Source: an uncultured Clostridia bacterium (lineage in GTDB: Bacteria; Bacillota; Clostridia; TANB77; CAG-508). From it: a stretch of 41,947 nucleotides of DNA. The position numbers were made by a program, and so were the translations under genes. The notes under the pieces were generated by a model. It did no database searches. It was not told the origin of the DNA and was given only the letters and a program-made list of their open reading frames with translations. Shown here piece after piece: positions 8,158 through 17,900 of this stretch (position 1 is the stretch's first letter; the number at the start of each line of letters is the position of its first letter). The stretch is from NCBI GenBank assembly GCA_934141475.1, contig CAKPCG010000015.1:1-41947 (forward strand). Reading direction: 5' to 3'.

Positions 8158-8727
8158 ATGACAATCAGCGATTTAAAAAAAGAAATTAAACACTACAAAC
8201 CTTACAACGAACAGGAAAAGAAAGATCAGAAGTTTATGCTTCAGTATATTGATCAGTTCAAAGAGGCATCCTTACTTAGAGCCTGCGTGGCAGGTCACTT
8301 TACTACATCAGTTTTTCTTTTCAATCACGATCATTCCAAAGTACTTATGTGCTATCACATCATTGATGACTCATGGGCATGGCTGGGAGGACACGCTGAT
8401 GGTTTAGCAGACTTAAGACAGGTTGTAAAGCGCGAAATCGTTGAAGAGTCTGGTATCAGTAGATTCAAATTAACCAACAACGAAGAAATCGCAGGTCTTA
8501 CATGTATTGCAATTCCAGGGCATGTAAAAAACGGCAAATATGTATCTTCACATGTTCACCTTGATGTCGCTTTCGTTGGTGAAGCAGACGAGTCAGAGGA
8601 ACTTACTATTCTTCCAAGCGAAAATGAAGGACTGGCTTGGATCGATGTAGATTCTTTAGCTGATAAGGTAACCGATACCTGGAAAGTTAAAAGAACATAT
8701 CTGAAACTTATTGAGCAGTACAGATAG
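8158..8727 (+). CDS. NUDIX hydrolase, higher GC than its surroundings
   Basis: 189-aa NUDIX-fold hydrolase. The NUDIX box spans residues 78-100 (GHADGLADLRQVV then KREIVEESGI). The REVxEExG core is intact, but the first Glu of GX5E is Ala84. NUDIX enzymes cleave nucleoside diphosphates linked to another group (X); the substrate cannot be read here. Base composition and codons (GCG, CGC, AAC, ATC rich) are unlike the AT-rich neighbours, which points to horizontal acquisition. It has its own perfect promoter and converges on a putative ADP-ribosyltransferase, sharing its terminator. NUDIX enzymes that hydrolyse ADP-ribose are common, so a functional link is plausible but inferred. Confidence 0.88.
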   Translation: MTISDLKKEIKHYKPYNEQEKKDQKFMLQYIDQFKEASLLRACVAGHFTTSVFLFNHDHSKVLMCYHIIDDSWAWLGGHADGLADLRQVVKREIVEESGISRFKLTNNEEIAGLTCIAIPGHVKNGKYVSSHVHLDVAFVGEADESEELTILPSENEGLAWIDVDSLADKVTDTWKVKRTYLKLIEQYR

Positions 8728-8800
8728 TACTTAATCGGCACTATAACTATGTAGTTTTATTACTACCAATAAATTTTTTTATGTTTTTTTAGCAAAAAAC

Positions 8801-8834
8801 AGCAGGCAGAACCTTAAAATTGGTTCTGCCTGCT
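8801..8834. terminator. Bidirectional terminator between NUDIX and ART genes
   Basis: 13-bp perfect stem (8801-8813 with 8822-8834), 8-base loop, T-rich on both sides. Serves both convergent genes. Confidence 0.85.
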
Positions 8835-8873
8835 TTATTGCTCATTTTTATTAGTTAAAAAACAAAAATTTTA

Positions 8874-9764
8874 TTATTCCATTTTTCTAAGCTCTGAGAA
8901 TACAAGCTTCTGGAAATTTTCTTTCCATTCTCTATAACCTTCCGGCTCAGCAGGGTAGTCTCCGCCTTCGTTCAGCTCCTCATAGAATTTCTGCACTTTG
9001 CTAATCATATCTGCATCATACACAGATTTCTTAAGGAATTCTGTACTTTCTTTCTGCACTCCTGACCATTCAGGTGGATATACATCAACCTCATACATCA
9101 ATGCAGGATTTCCGTCCCTTCCTTTGTACTGGTCATCATATCCAATTGCTTTTGATTCTAATACGTTTCCAGTCATAATAAGAACTTCTCTTTCTTCCTT
9201 TTTAAGGTAATCATCTCCAAGCTCTTCCATGTCAAAAGCTACTGCCCATTCGTGGAAATTGTATTTGCAGATTGCAAGGCCGTTTTTATCTCCATATCCC
9301 AAAGCCATAATTTCATCAACTGTTAATTTAGTAGTTGATGTTAACGGACCTGCGATACTTCTTCCTTCAGATACTTCTGTCTGCCGGCATGCACGTACTG
9401 TCTGGTATTCAAATTTAGGAGTGTTTTCTCCGAAGCAGTAAAGTAAGGTAAACAAATCAATGATTTTTTTGATACCTTCTGGAGTGATTAATCCAGGAAC
9501 CTGTTTTTTTCCCTCCTTGAATCTATCTTCCTCGGCTGTTTCTCCACCCATTAAGCAATTCAATGTTACATATGCCTTTTTAGCGTTTGCAACTTCATCA
9601 CCAAATTCAGCTACGGTAAACATTTTTCCGTCTGGTTTACCCATGTAATATTTTGCTGCTGATTTGATCTGCTCTGATACTTTTTTAGCCGCAATCCGGA
9701 GTGCATCTTCTCCTGCTGTTGTTCCTAAAAAGTTAATTAAATCTTTTTTTGTTAATTTGCCCAT
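8874..9764 (-). CDS. Putative ADP-ribosyltransferase-fold protein (R-S-E type)
   Basis: 296 aa from the ATG at 9764, chosen because AAGGAGGAAGACAAC directly precedes it; an upstream in-frame ATG has no ribosome site. No signal peptide. The order of motifs fits arginine-type ADP-ribosyltransferases: an Arg in TVRACRQTEV (R124/R127), a Ser-Thr-Thr in GPLTSTTK (143-145), then E-x-E in KKEEREVLIMTGN (E191, E193), at family-like spacing. This is motif reading only, with no alignment. The gene uses CGG twice in frame as a sense codon (9384, 9696), which core genes here do not. Composition is richer in GC than the flanks, so probably acquired. Could be an intracellular toxin, defence effector or phage-derived modifier. 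Pairing with NUDIX is suggestive. Confidence 0.5.
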   Translation of the reverse strand: MGKLTKKDLINFLGTTAGEDALRIAAKKVSEQIKSAAKYYMGKPDGKMFTVAEFGDEVANAKKAYVTLNCLMGGETAEEDRFKEGKKQVPGLITPEGIKKIIDLFTLLYCFGENTPKFEYQTVRACRQTEVSEGRSIAGPLTSTTKLTVDEIMALGYGDKNGLAICKYNFHEWAVAFDMEELGDDYLKKEEREVLIMTGNVLESKAIGYDDQYKGRDGNPALMYEVDVYPPEWSGVQKESTEFLKKSVYDADMISKVQKFYEELNEGGDYPAEPEGYREWKENFQKLVFSELRKME

Positions 9765-9880
9765 GTTGTCTTCCTCCTTGTTTTTTTTTAGAGCAATTTT
9801 GCAGATTTTTCTGCGATTTTTTTGCATGGTCATATTGACTTTTGCATTTTCTACAGTCTATATAAATTGACCTGTTTGGA

Positions 9881-9909
9881 ATTATATCATCTTTTACGTT
9901 TTATGTCAA
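9881..9909 (-). promoter_or_regulatory. Consensus promoter of the ART-like gene
   Basis: Minus strand TTGACA (9904-9909), 17 bases, TATAAT (9881-9886). The leader of about 110 bases contains a short GCAGA/TCTGC hairpin. Confidence 0.85.
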
Positions 9910-9933
9910 CATTTTTCTCTTAGATAAAAAAAT

Positions 9934-9980
9934 AAAAACCAGCTATTGACTGTAAAAATTACAATCAACAGCTGGTTTTT
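9934..9980 (-). terminator. Terminator of the 9985-10737 gene
   Basis: Outer arms AAAAACCAGCT / AGCTGGTTTTT with a further imperfect inner stem; T-rich tract follows on the minus strand. Starts 4 bases after the stop codon. Confidence 0.85.
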
Positions 9981-9984
9981 ACAT

Positions 9985-10737
9985 TTATTTCGAGATTTCT
10001 TGGTCGAAAAAAGTAATAAGCTTAATAGCATCTTCTACATCACATTTCAAGGGTTTTTCAAGCTTATACAATTCAAACAATCCTGAAGATCCAGAGTTTA
10101 AAAGTATTGCTAGCATAAACCATATTACAACTGAAGTAGAACCAACAAATGCAATCCTTATTCCTATCATAAAAATATCTGCTACAACTATAAAAAGTGC
10201 CAGCAATTCCCATCTTGAAAGATGTGCAGTTAAGCCATATGTATTTGGAAATGTTTTCTCTACTTCCTCTACTGTAGGAATTCTTTTATATTTGTTATAA
10301 GCATTTATAGTTCTATATATAGCACTTCTTTTTCTTGCTATAGTTTCTTCTGAGTTATATAGTGCTATTTTTTTTCTAGCTAGCAATATTGCTTCAAACA
10401 AAACTACAAATTCATATATACAGCCTGCAAGTGCAATATCTGTTACTTTATTTATAACCAATGACACTAACCACGCTGTTACAAATTCTAATAATAAAAT
10501 TAACCTTTGATAATATTTATGATACTCTCTTGTGTAAGTCTTTGATGTCCGTTTGGCTTTAGATTCGAGTACATTGTTTAAAGCTGCATTTGTTTTTAAG
10601 TAATTTTTTTCTTTTTTTAATTGAGTGCTTCCATCAGCTTCACTATCAATTATAAAAAGATAGTTATTTTTTTTAGGTACTAAAATACTCCGTTTTTCGT
10701 CTATAATGACTGCTCTTATTCCTTTTTTCCGTTTCAT
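9985..10737 (-). CDS. Membrane protein of unknown function
   Basis: 250 aa. A basic cytosolic N-terminus of about 80 residues is followed by two membrane helices near 85-130 (LILLLEFVTAWLVSLVI, ALAGCIYEFVVLFEAILLA), a charged middle and two more helices near 180-225. No family recognised. It has a perfect consensus promoter and its own terminator, so it is a stand-alone unit within the accessory island. It contains three in-frame CGG codons (codon 3 at 10729, 10690 and 10549) that must be read as sense codons for the protein to exist, unlike the core genes here. This suggests recent arrival. Confidence 0.7.
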   Translation of the reverse strand: MKRKKGIRAVIIDEKRSILVPKKNNYLFIIDSEADGSTQLKKEKNYLKTNAALNNVLESKAKRTSKTYTREYHKYYQRLILLLEFVTAWLVSLVINKVTDIALAGCIYEFVVLFEAILLARKKIALYNSEETIARKRSAIYRTINAYNKYKRIPTVEEVEKTFPNTYGLTAHLSRWELLALFIVVADIFMIGIRIAFVGSTSVVIWFMLAILLNSGSSGLFELYKLEKPLKCDVEDAIKLITFFDQEISK

Positions 10738-10769
10738 ATAAACATCCCTTTCTGCTTTTTGATGTATAG

Positions 10770-10798
10770 ATTATACTAGACTTTTCCCATTTTGTCAA
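10770..10798 (-). promoter_or_regulatory. Consensus promoter of the 9985-10737 gene
   Basis: Minus strand TTGACA (10793-10798), 17 bases, TATAAT (10770-10775). Confidence 0.85.
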
Positions 10799-10843
10799 AT
10801 TATGTAAATTATTTTAATGAAAAATTAAGCTATTTTACAATTA

Positions 10844-10887
10844 AAGTACCACCTTATTATTAATTTTTTTATAATAAGGGGGTACTT
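10844..10887 (-). terminator. Terminator after clpX
   Basis: Long hairpin, arms 10844-10860 and 10871-10887 (AAGTACC...CCTTATTAT with ATAATAAGG...GGTACTT), one internal mismatch. Weak U-tract. Confidence 0.7.
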
Positions 10888-10908
10888 ATAAAATATATTA
10901 TGTTTTAA

Positions 10909-12183
10909 TTATGCACTTTCACTATTTTCATTTATAATAACTTCTGGCTCTTTTCCTTTCTCCACAGTTTCTTTTGTTATTATACATTTAGAAATACTTG
11001 GATTTGATGGAATTTCAAACATTATATCTGTCATTATTCCCTCAATTATAGAACGAAGTCCTCTAGCTCCTGTTTTTAGTTCAATTGCTTTATTTACAAT
11101 TGCTTCGATTGCATCATCTTGGAATTGTAGTTCCACTCCATCTATTTCTAATAATTTTTTATATTGCTTTACTAAAGAATTTTTTGGTTCTATAGTTATC
11201 TTTTTTAAAGCTTCTTTGTCTAATTCTTTTAATGTAGCAATAATTGGAAGTCTTCCTATAAATTCGGGAATTAAACCAAATTTTAATAAATCTTGTGGCA
11301 ACAATTCTTCAAATATTTTGTATTTGTCTATTTCTTTACTTGACTGAATTTCTGTACCAAATCCTATGGTCTTCTTTCCCGTTCTGTCTCTTATTATATT
11401 TTCTAGTCCTTCAAATGCTCCTCCACAAATAAATAATATATTTGATGTATTTATTTGAATTAGCTCTTGATGTGGATGTTTTCTTCCTCCTTGAGGTGGT
11501 ACAGACGCTATTGTTCCTTCTACAATTTTTAGTAAAGCTTGCTGAACACCTTCGCCACTTACATCTCTTGTAATTGATGGGTTTTCAGATTTTCTTGTTA
11601 TTTTATCTATTTCGTCTATATAAATAATTCCTTTTTCTGCTTTTTCTACATCACCATCAGCAGCTTGAATTAATTTTAATAAAATATTTTCTACATCTTC
11701 ACCAACATAACCTGCCTCTGTAAGTGTTGTTGCATCCGCAATTGCAAATGGTACATTTAATATTTTAGCAAGTGTACTTGCTAAAAGTGTTTTTCCACAT
11801 CCTGTAGGACCTAAAAGTAATATATTGCTTTTTTGAATTTCGACTTCATCATCTTTTTGTTTAGTTTTTTCTTCATGATTTATCCTTTTATAATGATTAT
11901 ATACAGCAACAGACAATATTTTTTTAGCTTCATCTTGACCTATTACATAATCATCTAATACCTTTTTTATTTCTTTTGGACTTGGGATTTTTTGTTCTTC
12001 ATTTAATGTATATGTTTCTTCATCATCAAGAAATCCTTCTTCTTCAAGTATAGATGTACATAAGCTTATACATTCGTCACATATATATACTCCAGGACCT
12101 GCAACTATTTTTTTTACACTATTTTGTGGCTTTCCACAAAATGAACAATATACATTTTTCATAGTTTCATCTTTTTTTGCCAT
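10909..12183 (-). CDS. clpX: ClpX, ATPase subunit of ClpXP protease
   Basis: 424-aa AAA+ unfoldase that feeds substrates to ClpP. The N-terminal zinc-binding domain has two Cys pairs (YCSFCGKPQ and YICDECISLC). Walker A is GPTGCGKT, Walker B IIYIDEIDKI, and GYVGEDVEN is the pore loop. The C-terminal small domain has sensor 2 GARGLRSI. It is the last gene of tig-clpP-clpX, 15 bases after clpP. Confidence 0.98.
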   Translation of the reverse strand: MAKKDETMKNVYCSFCGKPQNSVKKIVAGPGVYICDECISLCTSILEEEGFLDDEETYTLNEEQKIPSPKEIKKVLDDYVIGQDEAKKILSVAVYNHYKRINHEEKTKQKDDEVEIQKSNILLLGPTGCGKTLLASTLAKILNVPFAIADATTLTEAGYVGEDVENILLKLIQAADGDVEKAEKGIIYIDEIDKITRKSENPSITRDVSGEGVQQALLKIVEGTIASVPPQGGRKHPHQELIQINTSNILFICGGAFEGLENIIRDRTGKKTIGFGTEIQSSKEIDKYKIFEELLPQDLLKFGLIPEFIGRLPIIATLKELDKEALKKITIEPKNSLVKQYKKLLEIDGVELQFQDDAIEAIVNKAIELKTGARGLRSIIEGIMTDIMFEIPSNPSISKCIITKETVEKGKEPEVIINENSESA

Positions 12184-12198
12184 TTACCAAACTCTCCC

Positions 12199-12804
12199 TT
12201 ATTTTCTTTTATATAAAATTTCATCTATTAAACCGTATTCTAAAGCTTCTTCTGCTGTCATATAATTGTCTCTTTCTGTATCTTGCATTACTTGTTCTAG
12301 TGGTTTTCCTGTTCTGTCTGCCAATATTTTTGTTAGTCTTTCTCTTGTTTTTATCATTTGTTCTGCATGAATTTTTATGTCTGTTGTTTGACCAGAAATA
12401 CCTCCACCTGCAATTAGTGGTTGATGTATTAATATTTCAGCATTTGGCATAGCAAATCTTTTTCCTTTTTCTCCATTTGCTAAAAGAACTGCACCAAAAC
12501 TTGCTGCTAATCCTAAGCAAAATGTTGAAACTGGGCATTTTATATAATTCATTGTATCTACTATTGCTAATCCATCTGTAACACTTCCTCCAGGTGAATT
12601 TATATAAAAATATATTTCCTTATCTGGATCTTCTGATTCCAAAAATAGCATTTGAGCTATTACTAAACTTGCTGTTGTACTATTTACATCTTCTCCTAAA
12701 AATATTATTCTATCTTTTAATAATCTTGAAAAGATATCATATGAACGTTCTCCTTTACTTGTTTGTTCAATTACGTATGGTACTAAACTATTCTTCTCTA
12801 ACAT
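12199..12804 (-). CDS. clpP: ClpP, proteolytic subunit
   Basis: 201-aa serine protease forming the ClpP tetradecamer. Catalytic Ser is in GLAASFGAVLL, His in AEILIHQPL, Asp near QDTERDNYMTAEEA. Strong AGGAGG ribosome site. Placed between tig and clpX, the common order in Clostridia. Confidence 0.98.
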   Translation of the reverse strand: MLEKNSLVPYVIEQTSKGERSYDIFSRLLKDRIIFLGEDVNSTTASLVIAQMLFLESEDPDKEIYFYINSPGGSVTDGLAIVDTMNYIKCPVSTFCLGLAASFGAVLLANGEKGKRFAMPNAEILIHQPLIAGGGISGQTTDIKIHAEQMIKTRERLTKILADRTGKPLEQVMQDTERDNYMTAEEALEYGLIDEILYKRK

Positions 12805-12936
12805 AAAATTCCTCCTATTCTAATTTTTCCCAAAAACATTTTTTATATTCTTTTTATAAACAATATTTATGAGATTTTTAACGAAAATGAGGGCAGTATA
12901 AAAAAATTAATTTTTAAACCTCCCCCAAATTTATTC

Positions 12937-14322
12937 TTATTCTGATTTTTTTGTTGTTTTCTTTGTTGTTTTTTCTTCTTTTTCAGATTTTTCCTCTTTT
13001 TCTACTTTATCAGCTTTTTTTGTTGATCTTTTTGTAGCTTTTTTTTCTTTACTGTTAGCAACTAAAAATTCCATAGCTTTTTCGTTTTCTAATCCTTGTT
13101 TTATGTAATCTCTTATATTTTCATTTTCTTGTAGTTCTTTAGCTTCTTTTCCGTAATTTTTTGCCATTTCTTCTATTTTTGCATCAATTTCTTCTTTTGA
13201 AGCTTCTATTTTTTCTGCTTTTATAACAGCTTCTAGTGCTAATCTTGATTTTATAGCCTCTATAGCTTGAGGTTCATAATTTTTCTTAAATTCTTCTTCT
13301 GTCATGTTCATCATTTTTAGGTATTGATCCATTTTTATTCCTTGATATGACATTCTTTGTTCCATATCTCTCATCATGTTTTCAACTTCCATTTCAACCA
13401 TTCCAGATGGAATTTCTACCTTCATTGATTCTACAACAGCTTTAACTGCTGCATCTTCTCTTTCATATTTTTCTCTATCTTTGTTTTGTTTTTCTTGTTT
13501 TTCTTTGATGCTTTCTTTTAATTCTTTTAATGTATCAAATTCGCTAACATCTTTTGCAAATTCATCATCTAATTCTGGTAATTCTTTTTTCTTTAATTCA
13601 TTTAATTTTACTTTAAATGTAGCATCTTTTCCAGCTAAATCTTTTGAAAAATATTCTTTTGGGAATGTAACATTTACATCTTTTTCTTCTCCAATTTTCA
13701 TTCCTTCAACTTGGCTTTCAAATCCTTCTATAAATGAATGACTTCCTAATACTAGGTCATAATTTTCAGCTTTTCCACCTTCAAATCTTTCTCCATTTAC
13801 ATATCCATCGAAGTCAATTTTTGCAGTGTCTCCATCTTCAGCTGCTCTATCATCAACTGTTATTAATCTAGCATTTTGTTCTTGCATGTTTTTTAATTCG
13901 TTTTCTATATCTTCATCTTTAACATTATACTCTATTTTTTCTATTTCTATGCCTTTATATTTTCCAAGTTCAACTTCTGGTTTTGTTTGTACTACTGCTG
14001 TAAATTTTAAGTCTTGTCCTTTTTCCATTGTTATTATATCTATTTCTGGTCTTGAAACTGCTTCTATGTTGTTGGCTTTTAATGCTTTTTCGTACTCTTC
14101 TGGTACTAAGTCATTAAATGCATCTTCATAAAATATTTCTTTTCCATAATATCTTTCAACTATATTTTGTGGTGCTTTTCCTTTTCTGAATCCTGGGATA
14201 TTGAAGTATTTTGCACTTTGGAAATATACTTTTTTTATGGCATTTTCAAATTTTTCTGCCTCAATTGTAATTTCTAACTTTACTTCATTTGCATTTTGTG
14301 TTTTTTCTACTTTACACTCCAT
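12937..14322 (-). CDS. tig: Trigger factor
   Basis: 461-aa ribosome-associated chaperone and peptidyl-prolyl isomerase. The N-terminal ribosome-binding domain carries the signature PGFRKGKAP near residue 44. The FKBP domain lies at about 155-245 (DTAKIDFDGYVNGERFEGG, GSHSFIEGFESQVEGM). A helical C-terminal domain follows. The last 35 or so residues are an unusual Lys/Glu/Thr-rich tail (KKATKRSTKKADKVEKEEK) beyond the normal end. Confidence 0.97.
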   Translation of the reverse strand: MECKVEKTQNANEVKLEITIEAEKFENAIKKVYFQSAKYFNIPGFRKGKAPQNIVERYYGKEIFYEDAFNDLVPEEYEKALKANNIEAVSRPEIDIITMEKGQDLKFTAVVQTKPEVELGKYKGIEIEKIEYNVKDEDIENELKNMQEQNARLITVDDRAAEDGDTAKIDFDGYVNGERFEGGKAENYDLVLGSHSFIEGFESQVEGMKIGEEKDVNVTFPKEYFSKDLAGKDATFKVKLNELKKKELPELDDEFAKDVSEFDTLKELKESIKEKQEKQNKDREKYEREDAAVKAVVESMKVEIPSGMVEMEVENMMRDMEQRMSYQGIKMDQYLKMMNMTEEEFKKNYEPQAIEAIKSRLALEAVIKAEKIEASKEEIDAKIEEMAKNYGKEAKELQENENIRDYIKQGLENEKAMEFLVANSKEKKATKRSTKKADKVEKEEKSEKEEKTTKKTTKKSE

Positions 14323-14389
14323 TTAAATCTTCCTTTCTATTACTTATGTGTTTTCTAAAATTTCCCACGCGAAATCCATACGCTTTCCT

Positions 14390-14417
14390 ATTATATCACA
14401 TTTTTAGTAAATTGCAA
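14390..14417 (-). promoter_or_regulatory. Promoter of tig-clpP-clpX
   Basis: Minus strand TTGCAA (14412-14417), 16 bases, TATAAT (14390-14395). No clear CtsR-type repeat recognised. Confidence 0.65.
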
Positions 14418-14492
14418 CAAAATTTGAATATTTTTTTTAAAATGTCTTGTATTTTATCTTGTTTTGTGTTAAACTAGATAATGTCAATGGAT

Positions 14493-14515
14493 TTATGTGG
14501 CTTTACTCCACATAA
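14493..14515 (+). promoter_or_regulatory. Small hairpin in the rpmB leader
   Basis: TTATGTGG pairs with CCACATAA (8 bp, 7-base loop), 64 bases before the start codon. Could be a leader structure for autoregulation or simply a local stem. Confidence 0.35.
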
Positions 14516-14578
14516 TAATTTAGATTTATCGATTTTACATAGATAGAAATAAGTCAATTTAAGGAGGTGCAAAGGAAA

Positions 14579-14776
14579 ATGGCAGTTTGTGCAATTTGTC
14601 AAAAAAAACCTATTTCTGGAAATAAAATTAGTATCGCACGTTCACATGTAAGTAGAAGAGCTCCACGTACATGGAAACCTAACTTAAGAAGTGTTAAAGC
14701 TGAAATTAATGGTGAAGTAAAAAGAGTTTGCGTATGTGCTAAATGCTTAAGAAATGGAAAAGTTAAAAGAGTATAA
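14579..14776 (+). CDS. rpmB: 50S ribosomal protein L28
   Basis: 65 aa from the ATG at 14579, after AAGGAGG at 14561. It has the family sequence GNKISIARSHVSRRAPRTWKPN and KAEINGEVKRVCVCAKCLR. It retains both zinc-binding Cys pairs (CAIC and CAKC), so it is the zinc-containing C+ form. Monocistronic, one of the few plus-strand genes, with a strong terminator. Confidence 0.97.
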   Translation: MAVCAICQKKPISGNKISIARSHVSRRAPRTWKPNLRSVKAEINGEVKRVCVCAKCLRNGKVKRV

Positions 14777-14780
14777 TTAA

Positions 14781-14812
14781 AAAATCGTTTTGAGTGGTTT
14801 CAAAACGATTTT
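14781..14812 (+). terminator. Terminator of rpmB
   Basis: 13-bp stem AAAATCGTTTTGA / TCAAAACGATTTT, 6-base loop, then a T run. Confidence 0.9.
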
Positions 14813-14902
14813 TTGGTTATATATCTTCATTTTTAAAATTTTCAATTTCTTCTTTCTTTAATCGTGTTGCTTTAATTATTTTAGATATGGTTTTTTTTTC
14901 TT

Positions 14903-17900
14903 CTAAATCTTCCCAATATCCACTACTTCTAAATCCTCTTCCTTAAATCCCTTAGCAATAGCATCATAAAATCCTACAACAGTATCAACTGCTGTAAAAC
15001 AAGGCACTTTGCTTTCTGCAGCCATTCTTCTAATTTTAAATCCATCTCTATTGGATTCTTTTCCTTTTGTTGGAGTATTTATAATAAATGCAAGTTTACC
15101 AGAATGAATTAAATCTGGAATACTATTTGTTCCTTCCCAAATTTTAGGTACAGTAACTATATTTTCTAATCCATTTTCCTTTAAAAATTTAGCAGTTCCT
15201 GATGTTGCATAAATTTGATATTTTTCTTTTTCTAATTTTTTTATTATTGGCAATATTTCCGGTTTGTCTTTATCATTTACAGTTACTAAAATTTTTCCTC
15301 TGTTTGTTACATCAATTCCACTTGCAATAAAAGCTTTTAATATTGCTTGGCTAAAATGCTTACTAATTCCTAAAACTTCACCTGTTGATTTCATTTCAGG
15401 ACCTAATGATGTATCTGCATCTTTTAATTTCTGAAATGAAAACACTGGCATTTTTACAGCAACATATTCTGGCTTTTTATATACTCCTGTTCCAAAACCA
15501 ATATCTTTTAATTTTTCTCCTAAAATTACTCTTGTTGCAACATCTATAACTGGAAGTCCCGTAACCTTGCTTATATATGGAATTGTTCTGCTCGCTCTTG
15601 GATTTACTTCGATTATATAAACTTCTCCTTCACATATTATAAACTGAATATTAAATAAACCAATTATATTTAATTCTTTTGCAATACGTTTTGTATAATC
15701 TACAATTTTATCAATATATTTTTGTTCAATTATGCTTGTAGGGTATACAGATATACTATCACCAGAGTGTATTCCTGCTCTTTCTAGAAGTTCCATAACC
15801 CCAGGAATTAAAATATTTTCTCCGTCAGAAATTGCATCTACTTCCATTTCTTTTCCCTGCATATATTTATCTACTAAAATTGGATGTTCTTGAGCAATTT
15901 CATTTATATCTGATATTAATTTTTCTACATCTTTGTCATCATATGCTATTTCCATTCCTTGTCCACCTAATACATATGATGGTCTTATAAGTACAGGATA
16001 TTTTAGTTTATTTGCAACTTTTTTTGCTTCATTTTCTGTGTATACAGTTTCACCTTTTGGTCTTAAAATTTTGCAGTTTTCTAATGCCTCATCAAATAAT
16101 TCTCTGTCTTCACTTCTATCCATATCTACTTCTTGTGTTCCTAAAATTTTAACACCCATTTTTTGTAATGCTTTTGTAAGTTTTATTGCTGTTTGCCCTC
16201 CAAATTGAACTATTGCACCATATGGATGCTCTACATTTACTATATTTTCTACATCTTCTGGAGTTAAAGGCTCAAAATATAATTTATCTGCAATATCAAA
16301 ATCTGTACTTACTGTTTCTGGATTGTTATTTATAATTATTGTTTCATATCCTAATTTCTTTAAAGCAAGTACACTATGTACACTACAATAATCAAATTCT
16401 ATACCTTGTCCTATTCTTATTGGCCCTGAACCTAAAACCATTACTTTTTTAGAATTTTTAGAATCTATACTTTCATTTTCATCATCATATGAAGAGTAAT
16501 AATATGGTGTTTTAGCTTTAAATTCGGCACTACATGTATCTACTAATTTAAAATTTGCGATTATATTATTTTCGTACCTAATTTTTTTTATATCTTCTTC
16601 TTTTATTTTTGTTAACCTAGAAATAACTTTATCTAAATATCCCATTTTTTTTGCTTTTAATAATAATTCTTTTGTTAATTTTTTAGTTTGTAACTCTTCT
16701 TCCATTCTTATTAATCTATCTATTTTATTTATAAAAAACTTATCTATTTTGGTAATATTATGAATTTCGTCTATAGTAATTCCTCTTCTTAAGCTTTCTG
16801 CTATTACTAAAATACGTTCATTGTCTACTACATTTAGTTGTTCTAAAATTTTTTCTGTTGAATATTCTTTTAGTTTTGACATTTCTAAAGAATCTAAATT
16901 TTCTTCTAAAGAACGAATTCCTTTCATAAGCCCTTGTTCTATAGAAGGAGCTATTGCCATTATTTCTCCTGTTGCCTTCATTTGAGTTCCTAAAGTTTTT
17001 GATGCTGTTCTAAATTTACTAAATGGCCATTTAGGTATTTTTACTACCACATAATCAAGTACTGGCTCAAAACATGCATACGTTTTTCCTGTAACATCAT
17101 TTTTTATTTCATCTAAAGTATATCCGATTGCAATTTTACTAGAAACTTTTGCAATTGGGTAACCAGTTGCTTTAGATGCTAACGCAGATGATCTACTAAC
17201 TCTTGGATTAACCTCTATTACAGCATATTCAAAACTATTTGGATTTAATGCAAACTGAACATTACATCCACCTTCTATTTTTAATGCTGAAATTATCTTT
17301 ATAGCTGATGTTCTAAGCATTTGATATTCTTTATCTGCTAAAGTTTGTGAAGGTGCTACAACTATGCTATCTCCTGTATGTACACCAACTGGATCTATAT
17401 TTTCCATGTTACATATTGTTATACAATTTCCTTTAGAATCCCTCATTACTTCATATTCTATTTCTTTCCATCCTGATATACATTTTTCTATCAATACTTG
17501 ATGTACTCTTGATAAAAATAATCCACTAGATGTTATTTCTCTTAATTCTTCTTCATTATAAGCAATTCCACCACCAGTTCCACCTAAAGTATATGCTGGT
17601 CTTACAATTACAGGTAATCCTATTTTATTTGCAAATTCTACTGCATCTTCTACATCTGTAACAACTTTACTTGCTATACATGGTTCATTTATTGATTCCA
17701 TCATATCTTTAAAAGCTTGTCTATCTTCTGCATTTTTTATTCCTTCTGGTGATGTTCCAAGTAATTTTACATTATGTTCTTTTAAAAATCCTCTTTCATG
17801 TAATTCCATTGCAATATTTAAGCCTGTTTGACCACCCAAATTTGGTAAAATACTGTCTGGCTTTTCTTTTTTTATTATTTTTTCTACTGTTTTTACAGTT

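Noticed and set aside
9765..9833. Upstream start adding 23 residues to the ART-like protein
   Set aside because: No ribosome site there, whereas AAGGAGGAAGACAAC precedes the ATG at 9764.
14800..14930. Coding-like stretch in another frame across the carB end (SGYWEDLEEKKTISKIIKA and onward)
   Set aside because: No start codon after the preceding in-frame TAA and it ends in the rpmB terminator; carB has a normal C-terminus. Chance or remnant.
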